Source of the DNA: Micrococcaceae bacterium
GTDB lineage: Bacteria > Actinomycetota > Actinomycetes > Actinomycetales > Micrococcaceae
Direction of reading: 5' to 3'
Length of the DNA: 64,000 bases
Assembly: GCA_030452125.1 (NCBI GenBank)
Contig: JAKDMV010000001.1
Coordinates: forward strand, 1-64,000
Positions 42,004 through 51,719 of this stretch are shown piece by piece; the stretch's first letter is position 1; each line of letters starts with the position of its first letter. Both the position numbers and the translations under genes were made by a program. The notes beneath the pieces were generated by a model that saw nothing but the letters and a program-made list of their open reading frames with translations, did no database searches and was not told the DNA's origin.

Positions 42004-43350
42004 TCAGAGACGCCAGCAGCTGGACAGCTGGCGTTTTCCGTCGAATCGGCTCTTCAGGAAGTGCAGGGCACGCGGCACGGCGGCAATATAGCCACCGATA
42101 TGTGCCGGGCCGGCCGTCGCATCCCAGGAGACGTTGACCCCCTGGGCGCACCAACGCTTCGCTAGGTCCCGTCCCGTGGCATAGGGAATGACGTCATCGA
42201 GCAAACTGTGGGACAGCAAGACCGGGACCTCCGGCTTGCGGCCCACCCCGATTTCTTGTTCCTTCAGCGCGGCCTTGAAGCGGGGTTCGTCCGCCACATC
42301 ACTGAGCTTCTTGCCACTCTTGGTCAATTTCGCCGTATCGACGAAGGCATGGCTTCCAATGGCTTCGATCGTGCATTCGCTCCGGGCAGCGTTCATTTCC
42401 TTCATGCCCTCGGCGTTCAGGTACGACGCGGGCGCCAAGCCGTTGGAGGTGCCCACTCCATCGATCGCGAACAGCAGGAAGGCCGTGTAGAGGCCGGAAT
42501 CCAAGCTGTCGGCCACCTCGCTCAGATCGGCGGGGACGGCGCCGGCGAAGGCACCCCGGAGCTTCATGTCCGGCGCGTATTCGGGGGCCAGCTCTGCTGC
42601 CGCCGCACTGGCACCTCCACCTTGGGAGTAGCCCACCAAGGCCACAGGGTTCCCTGCATCAAGACCATCCACGCCCAACCCCTGGGCCGCACGCACCCCG
42701 TCGAGTAGTGCATGGCCTTGCGAGGCCCGTGCCATGAAGGTGTGGGATCCGGGGGTTCCCAGCCCCTCGTAGTCGGTGATGGCCAGGGCGTAGCCGGATT
42801 CCAGCAACGCAGCCATCATCGGCCCCTCGTATTCCTGCCCCACCCCCATCTGGCGGGACGGCGCACACTTATCGGCCAAGCCCTGGGTGCCCACGGCGTA
42901 ACCGATCACCGGACGCTCACCGGAGCCGGCCCACTTCTTCTTCGGCACCAGCACGGTCCCGGTCACCGCCATGGCATCCCCGTGGCTGTCGGTGGATTTG
43001 TACATCATCCGCGTCACGGTCGCGTTCGGGCGGATGAGCTTGACCGGGTCCAGGAAGAAGTCGGCAGGTTCGCTGCGCACCACCGCTCCGTCGGCTTCCG
43101 GCAGGGTCGCCGGTGGGGTGTAGAAATCCGGGTCCACGCTGTTCGAAAGCTGCTCCAGCTTCTCCTGACGCTGCACGTCTCCGGGATCGGCGGCGTCGGT
43201 CTTCTCGATGGAGGCCGGGTCCGAGGGAGCGGACGTCGCCGCGGCTGCCGGGCCGAGCCCTGCGAACAACAGGGACGAGGCGGCAACACAGGAGAAGAGC
43301 ACGCGGAGTCGACTTGACTGGGACACGGGGGGCTTTCGGACAGGGGACAT
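42004..43350 (-). CDS. Secreted lipase/esterase (LIP-type alpha/beta hydrolase)
   Basis: A 448-residue exported hydrolase. The Sec signal peptide has Arg residues, a hydrophobic core VLFSCVAASSLLFAGLG and a cleavage site after AAAA near residue 38. The nucleophile elbow GYSQGG places Ser at 242; a Lys/Asp-rich region and the late SHSLLDDVIPY and GPAHIGGY supply the probable Asp and His. This resembles fungal-type secretory lipases found in actinobacteria. The ATG at 43350 follows AAGGAGCG. Substrates are probably triglycerides or esters. Confidence 0.87.
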   Translation of the reverse strand: MSPVRKPPVSQSSRLRVLFSCVAASSLLFAGLGPAAAATSAPSDPASIEKTDAADPGDVQRQEKLEQLSNSVDPDFYTPPATLPEADGAVVRSEPADFFLDPVKLIRPNATVTRMMYKSTDSHGDAMAVTGTVLVPKKKWAGSGERPVIGYAVGTQGLADKCAPSRQMGVGQEYEGPMMAALLESGYALAITDYEGLGTPGSHTFMARASQGHALLDGVRAAQGLGVDGLDAGNPVALVGYSQGGGASAAAAELAPEYAPDMKLRGAFAGAVPADLSEVADSLDSGLYTAFLLFAIDGVGTSNGLAPASYLNAEGMKEMNAARSECTIEAIGSHAFVDTAKLTKSGKKLSDVADEPRFKAALKEQEIGVGRKPEVPVLLSHSLLDDVIPYATGRDLAKRWCAQGVNVSWDATAGPAHIGGYIAAVPRALHFLKSRFDGKRQLSSCWRL

Positions 43351-43514
43351 ATTCGCTCCTTGTGACGGATGGCCATGGATCGGTACGCAAAATGACAAAG
43401 CAATGACCTGATCCGTACATTACTGATGAGTAACTAGTGACTCAGTTCACACCCTAGAGCGCCGGTTGTCGGAATGGAAGACCCGTGTCCTCCCGGATTT
43501 CAACTTCCCGTCGC

Positions 43515-43531
43515 CGCCGGTTCATCCGGCG
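43515..43531 (+). promoter_or_regulatory. Hairpin in the phoX leader
   Basis: CGCCGG and CCGGCG flank TTCAT, a perfect 6-base stem 46 bases before phoX. GTTCAC-like motifs nearby resemble half-sites of PHO boxes, but the spacing does not match a standard direct repeat. Confidence 0.25.
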
Positions 43532-43577
43532 CTGACACGGTGAAGGCGATTCCAGCTCCCGCTCCGAAAGGTTCACG

Positions 43578-45635
43578 ATGACTCCCGGCAACCGGACCCT
43601 CCTGCCCATGCTCGGCCACACGCGCGGCAAGCGCAGCCCGGTCACCTGCGCCCTGAAATGCGACAACGCCTGCTCCAAGGCCGTCTGCAACACCTCCTCG
43701 AACGACTATTTCCGCGATATCGTCTCGGCCCAAATGACGCGTCGCTCGGCGTTGGGACTCGGGGCCGCCGGAGCCCTCAGCGCAGCCGTCGTGGCCTTCG
43801 GCGGGGCCGATACGGCCGTTGCCGGGCCGGTGCCCACCGGCCGCCCGGCCCGGCACGGACGACTGGACTTCACCCCCATCAAACCGGTCGACGCCGCCAT
43901 CGACGTGTTCGATGTCCCCGAAGGCTTCGAATGGACGCCGATCATCCGCTGGGGAGATCCCCTGTTCCGCCACACACCGGACTTCGACTTCGATGATCAG
44001 AGCCCCAAGGCACAGGCCCAGCAGTTCGGCTACAACAACGACTACACCGACATCCTCCGCTCGAAGAACGGCAAGAAGGCCGTCCTGGTGTGCAACCACG
44101 AATACGTCAATCCGGGAATCATGTTCCCGGCGGCCCCGGGCACCACGGCCGAGGAGCGCCGCCGCCGCAACATCTTCCGTCAGGCGGTGGGCCTGAGCGT
44201 GGTGGAACTGGAACGCAGGACGAAGGGGACGCCCTGGGAATACATCCGGGGCGGGCGACGCAACCGCAGGATCACCCTGGACACCGAATTCGAGCTGACC
44301 GGACCGGTCGCCGGTTCGGAACTGGTGAAGACCCGGCGCGATCAGCGCGGCCGCTTCGTCGAAGGCACGCTAGGCAACTGCTCGGGCGGGACCACCCCGT
44401 GGGGCACCATCCTGTCCGGGGAGGAGAACTTCAATGGCTTCTTCCGCACGAACGGGACCTCGGCCGAGGACAAGCGGTACGGGCTCGAGAACAAGGCCAC
44501 CTCCATGGGTTGGGAGCAGGAAGACCCACGTTTCGACGCCCGCGCCGAACGCTTCGCCAACGAGCCGAACCGTTTTGGATACATCGTGGAGATCGACCCC
44601 GAGGACCCCGATTCGACGCCGCGCAAACATACCAGCATGGGCCGGTTCAAACACGAGGGCGCCAACGTCATCGTTGCCGACAACGGGCACGTCGTGGCCT
44701 ATATGGGGGACGACGAACGCTTCGACTACCTCTATAAGTTCGTGTCCAAACGCAAATACCGCAAGAACAACCGCCGGCACAACATGACCTTGCTGACCGA
44801 GGGCGACCTCTACGTGGCCCGCTTCACCGGCACGTCCGACGACGAGATCGACGGCTCCGGGGACGTCCCCTCCGATGGCGGATTCGACGGGACAGGTCGT
44901 TGGCTGCCGCTGGTCAAGGACGGTACGAGCCACGTTTCGGGCATGAGTATGGAGCAGGTCCTGGTCCACACCCGGCTGGCCGCCGACAAGGTCGGGCCCA
45001 CCAAGATGGACCGGTGTGAAGATGTGGAACCGAGCCTGAAGAGCGGCAAGATCTACGTCGCGTGCACCAACAACTCCCAGCGTGGCACCTCAGGCCAGCA
45101 GAAGGCCGATGAGGTCAACCCGCGCACCGAAAACCGGGACGGGCATATCGTGGAGATCACCGAACACCGGGGCGGGCACACCGGGGACCGGTTCACCTGG
45201 GACCTGCTGATGCTGTGTGGCGATCCGGCGCAGGGGGATGCGACCTACTTCAGCGGCTTCCCCGCCGAGAAGGTCAGTCCGATCTCCTGCCCGGACAACG
45301 TGGCCTTCGATTCCCACGGAAACCTCTGGATCTCCACCGACGGCGCCCCCAGCGGCATCGGCTACAACGACGGCCTGTTCAAGGTCACCGTGGAGGGCAG
45401 GGACCGCGGGAAGGTCGAACAGTTCCTCTCGGTCCCCCGCGATGGAGAAACCTGCGGGCCGGTCATCCACGACGAGGAGTCGATGGTCTTCGTGGCGGTC
45501 CAGCACCCGGGCGAGGACGGTTCCTTCACGGACCTGCGCTCGCGTTTCCCGGACTACGTCCCTTCGGAGGCCCGCCCGGGCCCCGGTGAGGTCAGGGCAC
45601 CACGCCCCTCGGTCGTCCAGGTGTACCGGCCGTAG
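43578..45635 (+). CDS. phoX: PhoX-family phosphatase (DUF839)
   Basis: A 685-residue calcium/iron-dependent alkaline phosphatase-like protein. The N-terminus has the PhoX cysteine-rich lead (CALKCDNACSKAVC) and then a Tat-like signal with RR at 55-56 (TRRSALGLGAAGALSAA), so export folded to the cell surface is likely. Core motifs follow: GNCSGGTTPWGTILSGEENF, YIVEIDPEDP, MGRFKHEGANV and CPDNVAFDSHGNLWIS. Its 3' end overlaps the convergent ltrA-like gene by 44 bases. Probably expressed under phosphate limitation. Confidence 0.9.
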   Translation: MTPGNRTLLPMLGHTRGKRSPVTCALKCDNACSKAVCNTSSNDYFRDIVSAQMTRRSALGLGAAGALSAAVVAFGGADTAVAGPVPTGRPARHGRLDFTPIKPVDAAIDVFDVPEGFEWTPIIRWGDPLFRHTPDFDFDDQSPKAQAQQFGYNNDYTDILRSKNGKKAVLVCNHEYVNPGIMFPAAPGTTAEERRRRNIFRQAVGLSVVELERRTKGTPWEYIRGGRRNRRITLDTEFELTGPVAGSELVKTRRDQRGRFVEGTLGNCSGGTTPWGTILSGEENFNGFFRTNGTSAEDKRYGLENKATSMGWEQEDPRFDARAERFANEPNRFGYIVEIDPEDPDSTPRKHTSMGRFKHEGANVIVADNGHVVAYMGDDERFDYLYKFVSKRKYRKNNRRHNMTLLTEGDLYVARFTGTSDDEIDGSGDVPSDGGFDGTGRWLPLVKDGTSHVSGMSMEQVLVHTRLAADKVGPTKMDRCEDVEPSLKSGKIYVACTNNSQRGTSGQQKADEVNPRTENRDGHIVEITEHRGGHTGDRFTWDLLMLCGDPAQGDATYFSGFPAEKVSPISCPDNVAFDSHGNLWISTDGAPSGIGYNDGLFKVTVEGRDRGKVEQFLSVPRDGETCGPVIHDEESMVFVAVQHPGEDGSFTDLRSRFPDYVPSEARPGPGEVRAPRPSVVQVYRP

Positions 45636-46746
45636 TGCTGCGACGGCGGCGCCCCGCGGCGATGGCCACCACGGTGATCGCCGCGACCGCGCCGAGCTGC
45701 TGCGCCGTCCCCAGGCCCACCCCCACGGGGACGGTGCCCAGGCATCCGGCCGCCGCAATCAACCGCACCCGGGCGGGCCCGACCTGCAACGCCCAACGGA
45801 AAAGCCCCGTCGCGCCCAGGTACACCGCCACCCCGCCACCGACGAGCCACGCCGACACCACGGGGGCCGGGGACGACAGCTGACCCAGATCAAGTCTGAT
45901 GCCGGCCGCGACACCGATGATCCCGATGATCATCAGCAGATGCGAGATGTCATAGCCGATCCGGGCCATCCACGACTGCCGCGGCCCGGACGCCGCGGCG
46001 AAGTGCTTTGCCGCGAGGTCGTCATCACCGACGAAGTAGGCCCACCACATGGCCGCGATGGCGGCCACCCCGAGCAGCCCCCCGGTGATGAGCGGGATAT
46101 CGAGGGCCTGTGTCTGGGCCGCGAGTGCGACGGAGATAATCGACTCCCCCAGCACGATGATGATCATCAGCCCATGCCGTTCGGCGAAATTCCCGGGTCG
46201 GACCGCCAGACGGTGGCCGGAGGGTCGCAGATGGGAGGAGGCGAACAGGAGCGCCGCACCGCCGAACAGGATCCAGTCCCCCGCCCCGGTCACCCATCCT
46301 GCGGCGAGGACCATCAATGCGCCGGTGAGATTGACCGGCGCCACGAGTCTGATGGAGACGTCCTCCCGCGGGCCCTGCAACCACAAGAACCCCGCCAGAT
46401 GCACCAGGGTCAGCAACAGGAAACCAATCCCCAACACGATGCCCGCCTCGCCAAAGGCCTGGGGTATCGCCTGTGAACAGACGAACAACGCGGCCATTCC
46501 GGCCAGGACGATCAGCCGTTGCAGGGTGCCCTCGGTCCCCATCGCGTTGGTCAACCAGGCGAATCCGCCATACATCCAAAACAGGATCGCCAGGATCAGG
46601 ATCGCCTGGGCGATTCCTGCCGGGTCAGGGTGCAGGTCGATCACCTGCGTCACCTGGGTGACGGTGAAGACGAAGACCAGATCGAAGAAAAGTTCCAGGG
46701 TCGAGACATTCCCCGTCTCTGGAGCGGTCCCGGCCGGTACGGACAT
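45592..46746 (-). CDS. Low-temperature-requirement A (LtrA) family membrane protein
   Basis: A 384-residue polytopic membrane protein with about 10-12 helices. LTRA hallmarks: LELFFDLVFVFTVTQVTQVI at the N-terminus, NAMGTEGTLQRLIVLAGMAALF, and the central ERHGLMIIIVLGESI. The family was named for cold growth in Listeria, but its biochemical function is unclear. The C-terminus is basic and overlaps phoX on the other strand by 44 bases. Confidence 0.9.
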   Translation of the reverse strand: MSVPAGTAPETGNVSTLELFFDLVFVFTVTQVTQVIDLHPDPAGIAQAILILAILFWMYGGFAWLTNAMGTEGTLQRLIVLAGMAALFVCSQAIPQAFGEAGIVLGIGFLLLTLVHLAGFLWLQGPREDVSIRLVAPVNLTGALMVLAAGWVTGAGDWILFGGAALLFASSHLRPSGHRLAVRPGNFAERHGLMIIIVLGESIISVALAAQTQALDIPLITGGLLGVAAIAAMWWAYFVGDDDLAAKHFAAASGPRQSWMARIGYDISHLLMIIGIIGVAAGIRLDLGQLSSPAPVVSAWLVGGGVAVYLGATGLFRWALQVGPARVRLIAAAGCLGTVPVGVGLGTAQQLGAVAAITVVAIAAGRRRRSTTAGTPGRPRGVVP

Positions 46747-46817
46747 CGTCCACCTCCCTGGTGGGGCACGACCTCTCTCAGGTCAAGAATCCCACCGGAA
46801 GCGGCGCAGCGATACCT

Positions 46818-47510
46818 CTAGGCCGGCAATTGTCCGAAGACGTGGCGCCGGATCCAGGCGTGCATGGCGATCCCGGCCGCCGAGGCGGCATTGATGGAGC
46901 GGGTGGAACCGAACTGCTCGATGCTCAGCGTGGCATCGGCCACCGCATGGACCTCGTCGCTGAGGCCGGGGCCTTCCTGCCCGAACACCAGCACGCAATC
47001 ACGGGGCAGGTCATAGGTCTCCAGCTGCTCCGAGTCCGGGAAGATGTCGACCCCGATGATGGCCAGGCCCTCGCCCTGGGCCCACTGGACGAAGTCCTCG
47101 ACGCTGGGGTGGTGGCGCACATGCTGGTAGCGGTCGGTGACCATGGCCCCGCGCCGGTTCCACCGGCGTCGTCCAATGATGTGCACTTCCTTGGCCAGGA
47201 AGGCGTTGGCGGTGCGCACCACGGTGCCGATGTTCATGTCATGCTGCCAGTTCTCGATGGCGATATGGAAGTCGTGGCGGCGGGTGTCCAGATCCGCGAC
47301 GATGGCCTCGTGCAGCCAATACCGGTACCGGTCCCCGACATTGCGGCGGTCCCCCTCCCGCAGCAGTTCAGGATCCCAATGCGCTCCGACGGGCCATTCC
47401 CCTTCCCAGGGGCCCACCCCGACTTCCGGTCGTTCCGCGGCTCCGGGGTCGGCGGCCGGAACCGCGTCCGGGGGTGGTGGGGAGGCAGGTTCGTGCGATG
47501 AGTGGTCCAC
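46818..47510 (-). CDS. TrmH/SpoU-family RNA methyltransferase
   Basis: A SPOUT-class 2'-O-methyltransferase for tRNA or rRNA, 230 residues with a Pro-rich N-terminal ~40. Knot motifs are visible: NIGTVVRTANAF (motif 1), VLVFGQEGPGLSDE (motif 2) and EQFGSTRSINAASAAGI (motif 3), which bind SAM. I placed the start at the GTG at 47510; a GTG or ATG 13 codons earlier cannot be excluded. Divergent from the CorA gene. RNA target not assignable. Confidence 0.85.
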   Translation of the reverse strand: MDHSSHEPASPPPPDAVPAADPGAAERPEVGVGPWEGEWPVGAHWDPELLREGDRRNVGDRYRYWLHEAIVADLDTRRHDFHIAIENWQHDMNIGTVVRTANAFLAKEVHIIGRRRWNRRGAMVTDRYQHVRHHPSVEDFVQWAQGEGLAIIGVDIFPDSEQLETYDLPRDCVLVFGQEGPGLSDEVHAVADATLSIEQFGSTRSINAASAAGIAMHAWIRRHVFGQLPA

Positions 47511-47593
47511 CGTCCCAGCGTAATGCGTCAGCCGCGCACCGCAGGGCACGACGGTCGTCGGGGCAGATGGCAGAATATCCGCAGGAGGTGGTC

Positions 47594-48637
47594 ATGGCCA
47601 TTATCGATAACGGGATCTACGTCAACGGGCGTCGGGTGCACGATCCGTCGCAATTGGGGCACACCATGGCGCGGCTGCGCGAGCATTCCGGCATGGCCTG
47701 GCTGGGCCTCTACCGTCCCACCGAGGACGAGCTGCGATCCGTGGCCGATGAGCTCGAACTGCACCCGTTGGCCCTCGAGGACACCTTGAAGGGCCACCAG
47801 CGGGCAAAACTGGATCATTACGGGGACCACTCGCTGCTGGTGCTGCGACCGGCCCGCTATCTCGATGCCAGCGAGAAGGTCGAATTCGGGGAGCTGCACG
47901 TCTACATCGGGGAGGACTTCGTGGTGACGGTCCGCCACGCCGAATCCCCCGACCTGGCCCGGGTCCGCCACCGGATGGAAGAGGAGCCCGAACTGCTGGC
48001 CATGGGTCCACGGGCGGTGCTCTACGCGGTGCTCGACCAGGTCGTGGACGAATACGAGCCGGTCGTCGACGGCCTCTCCAACGACATCGACGAAATCGAC
48101 GACCAACTCTTCTCGGGCACCCCCGACGTGTCCCGCCGGATCTACGAACTCTCCGGCGAAGTCATCGAACTGCAGCGGGCGACCGTCCCCTTGGAACGGA
48201 TCCTGTCCATCCTGCGCCGGGACCTGGCCGGCGGGCAGCCGGTGGGGCCCGGCGGCCGACCGGCACCGTCCGTCGCCCGGGACGAGCAGCTGCTCGAACT
48301 GGACCACCGGTTCGCCGACGTCCAGGATCACGCCATCCGCGTCTCCGAGCGCATCGCCTCGTTCAGGGCCCTGCTGACCAATGCCCTGTCCTTGTCGGCG
48401 ACCCTCGTCTCGCAGCAGGCCGCCCAGGCAGGGGTCGCGCAGAACGAACAGATGAAGAAGATCTCCTCCTGGGCGGCCATCCTGTTCGCCCCCAGCCTGA
48501 TCGGCAGCATCTACGGGATGAACTTCACCCACATGCCCGAACTTGCCTTCACCTGGGCCTATCCGGCGGCCCTGGGGCTGATGGTGGGGCTGAGCGTCGG
48601 CCTGTACGTGGTGTTCAAACACAACAGGTGGCTGTGA
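47594..48637 (+). CDS. corA: CorA-family magnesium/cobalt transporter
   Basis: A 347-residue pentameric cation channel subunit. The long cytoplasmic funnel (residues 1-280) is charged and helical. Two C-terminal helices follow, with the selectivity signature YGMNFTHMPE (GMN near 308-310) between them, and the protein ends KHNRWL. The ATG at 47594 follows GGAGGTGG at ideal spacing, so upstream in-frame starts are rejected. Confidence 0.93.
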   Translation: MAIIDNGIYVNGRRVHDPSQLGHTMARLREHSGMAWLGLYRPTEDELRSVADELELHPLALEDTLKGHQRAKLDHYGDHSLLVLRPARYLDASEKVEFGELHVYIGEDFVVTVRHAESPDLARVRHRMEEEPELLAMGPRAVLYAVLDQVVDEYEPVVDGLSNDIDEIDDQLFSGTPDVSRRIYELSGEVIELQRATVPLERILSILRRDLAGGQPVGPGGRPAPSVARDEQLLELDHRFADVQDHAIRVSERIASFRALLTNALSLSATLVSQQAAQAGVAQNEQMKKISSWAAILFAPSLIGSIYGMNFTHMPELAFTWAYPAALGLMVGLSVGLYVVFKHNRWL

Positions 48638-48712
48638 TTCCGGGTACGGCCCCCGTTCGTCCGACGGGATAGCGTTGACCCCGGAACCACCACGAGGCAG
48701 AAGAGGCTGAGA

Positions 48713-49504
48713 ATGAGCACCGACGACCGCACACCCGCCGATATCGAATGCTGGCTGACCGACATGGACGGCGTCCTGGTCCATGAGAACAAGGCCATTC
48801 CCGGCGCGGCGGAGCTGATCGAACGCTGGGTATCGACCTCCAAACGCTTCCTCGTACTGACCAACAACTCCATCTACACCCCGCGCGATCTCTGCGCCCG
48901 GTTGGATGCCGCCGGACTGGTGATCCCCGAGGAGAACATCTGGACCTCGGCCATGGCCACCGCGGAGTTCCTGCGCCGCCAGTCACCGGGGGGAAAGGCC
49001 TTCGTCATCGGCGAGGCCGGACTGACCACCGCATTGCACGACGCCGGTTTCATCCTCACGGACCGAAATCCCGATTTCGTGGTGTTGGGGGAAACCCGCA
49101 CCTATTCCTTCGAGGCCATCACCCGGGCGATCCGGCTGATCGCCCAGGGCGCGCGGTTCATCACGACCAACCCCGATGCCACCGGCCCCTCCCCCGAAGG
49201 CGTCATGCCCGCCACCGGGGCCGTCGCGGCACTGATCAGCCAGGCGACGGACCGGCAGCCCTACGTGGTCGGCAAGCCGAACCCGATGATGTTCCGTTCG
49301 GCACTGAACCGGATCCAGGCCCACTCGGAGACCACCGCGATGATCGGGGACCGGATGGACACCGATATCGTCGCCGGGATGGAGGCCGGACTGTATACGG
49401 TGCTGGTCCACTCGGGCATCACCCAGCCCGAGGACATCGAACGCTTCCCCTTCCGGCCAGACACTGTTTTCCCCTCGGTCGCCGAACTCCTCCCCCGGCT
49501 CTAG
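48713..49504 (+). CDS. HAD-IIA family phosphatase (NagD-like)
   Basis: A 263-residue haloacid-dehalogenase hydrolase. The catalytic DxD is D17/D19 in LTDMDGVLVHENKAIPGA, motif II is LTNNS, and motif IV is MIGDRMDTDIVAGMEAGL. The intervening C2-type cap makes it HAD-IIA, like NagD and glycerol- or nucleotide-phosphatases. Substrate undetermined. GAGGCAGAAGAGG precedes the start. Confidence 0.9.
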   Translation: MSTDDRTPADIECWLTDMDGVLVHENKAIPGAAELIERWVSTSKRFLVLTNNSIYTPRDLCARLDAAGLVIPEENIWTSAMATAEFLRRQSPGGKAFVIGEAGLTTALHDAGFILTDRNPDFVVLGETRTYSFEAITRAIRLIAQGARFITTNPDATGPSPEGVMPATGAVAALISQATDRQPYVVGKPNPMMFRSALNRIQAHSETTAMIGDRMDTDIVAGMEAGLYTVLVHSGITQPEDIERFPFRPDTVFPSVAELLPRL

Positions 49505-49595
49505 GGCACCGGGCGGCCGGCCGGCCCTGTTGATCTGCTCACCTCCGACCCTCCCCGGCTTGCCCCGCCCCGCCGCAAGCCCCTAGTTTCGACAT

Positions 49596-50630
49596 ATGCC
49601 CCTGTCGTTTTCCCTTGATTCCCCCGCCGACACCTCACCGCTGCTGGACTGGTCCTTCTGGCTGGACCGCCCGCTGAAGATCGCGATCGTCATCGTCATC
49701 GGCGTGGCGCTGAACTTCATCATCCGCCGTCTCATCCGCCGAACCACCGAACACATCGCCGCCGGTGAGGCCGCCGCCCTGTCCAAGGAGCACCGGAAGT
49801 CCGAGAAGAGCGGGCGGCGCTGGCTGGTGCAGGAGTCCCCGATCGCGGTGGCCCGGCGGACCCAGCGGGCCCAGACCGTCGGGTCGGTCCTGCGCTCTGT
49901 CACCACGATCATCATCACCGCGGTCGTCCTGCTGACCGTGCTCTCCCAGCTGGGCATCAACATGGCCCCGATCCTGGCCAGTGCCGGCGTAGTCGGTGTC
50001 GCGTTGGGCTTCGGCGCCCAGGCCCTGGTCAAGGACTACCTCTCGGGAATCTTCCTGGTCGCCGAGGACCAGTTCGGCATCGGCGACTACGTGGATCTCG
50101 GCGAGGCCTCCGGCGAGGTCGAGGCCGTGGGTTTGCGCATCACCCAGGTCCGTGACGTCGATGGCAGCCTCTGGCACGTCCGCAACGGCGAGATCCTGCG
50201 GGTGGGCAACTTCTCCCAGGGCTGGGCCCGCGCGGTCCTGGACGTCCCGGTCCCCTACGACTCGAAGATGCCCGAGGTCAACGACCTGATCCTCGCCTCG
50301 GCCCAACGGCTCCAGTCCGACCCGAAGTGGTCCCGTGAGATCCTGGACGACCCCGAGATCTGGGGGGTCCAGGACCTGAGCGGGGAGTCCATCACCATCC
50401 GGCTGGTCTTCCGTACCCGTCCGTTGCAGCAGTGGGCGGTGGCCCGGGCGATGCGGGCTCAGCTCAAGGCCGACCTCGATGCGGCAGGGGTGCGGATCCC
50501 GCTGGTCCAGCAGACCATCATCCGTGCGGCGAACCCCGAGGGCTTCACCACCGCGCATGCCGGGACCGGCCCCACCCCCGAGACGGACCCCGCCAGCCCG
50601 ACCGGCGAGCCGGAGGCCCACCCGGACTAG
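49596..50630 (+). CDS. MscS-family mechanosensitive channel
   Basis: A 344-residue small-conductance channel that relieves osmotic downshock. Helices near 15-40 and 90-120 precede the pore helix ALGFGAQALVKDYLSGIFLVAEDQFGIGDYVDLG, whose Gly/Ala packing is diagnostic, followed by the beta domain with VGLRITQVRDVDGSLWHVRNGEI. The C-terminus is Pro/Thr-rich. Its stop shares a CTAG with the convergent pyrE stop. Confidence 0.92.
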   Translation: MPLSFSLDSPADTSPLLDWSFWLDRPLKIAIVIVIGVALNFIIRRLIRRTTEHIAAGEAAALSKEHRKSEKSGRRWLVQESPIAVARRTQRAQTVGSVLRSVTTIIITAVVLLTVLSQLGINMAPILASAGVVGVALGFGAQALVKDYLSGIFLVAEDQFGIGDYVDLGEASGEVEAVGLRITQVRDVDGSLWHVRNGEILRVGNFSQGWARAVLDVPVPYDSKMPEVNDLILASAQRLQSDPKWSREILDDPEIWGVQDLSGESITIRLVFRTRPLQQWAVARAMRAQLKADLDAAGVRIPLVQQTIIRAANPEGFTTAHAGTGPTPETDPASPTGEPEAHPD

Positions 50631-51196
50631 AGGCCGAGCTCCTCCTTGCCGTAGGCGAAGAAGTAGGGAACCCCGGCCTCGGACTCGATGCGTTCCTTCG
50701 AGCCGGTGTCACGGTCCACGATCACCGCGACGGCCACGACGTGGCCCCCGGCCGCCCGGACGCCTTCGACGGCGGTGAGCGCCGAGCCGCCGGTGGTGGA
50801 GGTGTCCTCCAAGACCACGACGTTGCGCCCCGAGACCTCGGGGCCTTCGACCTGGCGGCCCATCCCGTAGGACTTCTGCGCCTTGCGGACCACGAAGGCA
50901 TCCACCGCGCGGCCGGCCCGCCCGGCGGCGTGCATCACGGCGGTGCCGACGGGGTCGGCCCCCATGGTGAGGCCACCGGCGTTGGTGAAGTCGATCCCCG
51001 CATCATCGAGCAGATCGAGCATGACCTCCCCGACCAATGGTGCCGCCTCGTGGTGCAGGGTGATCCGGCGCAGGTCGATGTAGTAGTCGGCCTCCTTGCC
51101 GGAGGAGAGAGTGACCTTGCCGCGGACCACGGCGAGTTCGGTGACGAGTTCGAGCAGGCGGGCGCGGGCGGGGGTGTTCGAGGTCATGGACTTCAT
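50627..51196 (-). CDS. pyrE: Orotate phosphoribosyltransferase
   Basis: Adds PRPP-derived ribose phosphate to orotate in pyrimidine synthesis. 189 residues. The PRPP loop VVVLEDTSTTGGSAL (family D/E-D-x-x-T-T-G-x-S pattern), VRKAQKSYGMG with the catalytic lysine, and LSSGKEADYYIDLR at the start are characteristic. An ATG three codons later is an alternative start. Not clustered with other pyr genes here. Confidence 0.93.
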   Translation of the reverse strand: MKSMTSNTPARARLLELVTELAVVRGKVTLSSGKEADYYIDLRRITLHHEAAPLVGEVMLDLLDDAGIDFTNAGGLTMGADPVGTAVMHAAGRAGRAVDAFVVRKAQKSYGMGRQVEGPEVSGRNVVVLEDTSTTGGSALTAVEGVRAAGGHVVAVAVIVDRDTGSKERIESEAGVPYFFAYGKEELGL

Positions 51197-51275
51197 TCTA
51201 GGTCCCGTTGGACCGTGCAGGTCACGTCCGCATCGATGACGCGACAGCCGGTCCGTCCCGGGCTAGGGTGAAACC

Positions 51276-51719
51276 ATGAACGCTCAACGACCGATCGGAT
51301 ACTGGCTCAAGCTGGTGGACTCGCTCATTTCCGAGCAGTTCGCCACCTCCCTGGAGGAGCACGGCGTCACGCGCCGGCAATGGCAGCTCCTGAACCTCCT
51401 GGGGTCCAAACCCCATACCTCCGCAGAACTCATGTCCGCACTGGCCCCGTTCTTCGACGAGGTCTCCCCCGAAGGCGAGCCGGCCTCCCCGGCAGAGCAT
51501 CTGGCCGAACTTCTGGAATCCGGATGGGTCTCCCAGGACGGGGATTCCTACGCGCTGACCGACCGCGGCAACATCAGCCTGGAACGGCTCACCGAACTGG
51601 TCGAGGGCATGCGGGAGCGTTCCAGCGACGGAGTCACTCAGGAGCAGTACGAAACGACGATCGCGACCCTGCAACGCATGGCCACCAACCTGGGCTGGTC
51701 CGAGGCGGACCGCGCATGA
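51276..51719 (+). CDS. MarR-like winged-helix protein
   Basis: A 147-residue predicted DNA-binding protein: the N-terminal dimerisation helix GYWLKLVDSLISEQF is followed by a winged helix around TRRQWQLLNLLGSKPHTSAELMSAL and LLESGWVSQDGDSYALTDRG. This resembles MarR/PadR-type regulators with a short insertion rich in Glu and Pro (SPEGEPASPAEH). Its stop overlaps the Stealth gene start by 4 bases, which suggests it controls or is coupled to that gene. Ligand unknown. Confidence 0.75.
   Translation: MNAQRPIGYWLKLVDSLISEQFATSLEEHGVTRRQWQLLNLLGSKPHTSAELMSALAPFFDEVSPEGEPASPAEHLAELLESGWVSQDGDSYALTDRGNISLERLTELVEGMRERSSDGVTQEQYETTIATLQRMATNLGWSEADRA

Noticed and set aside
43430-43577. PHO box upstream of phoX
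   Set aside because: Isolated GTTCAC-like strings occur, but not as the required spaced direct repeat.
49505-49595. Terminator after the HAD gene
   Set aside because: The GGCCGGCC-rich stretch can pair in several weak ways; no clear stem-loop stands out.
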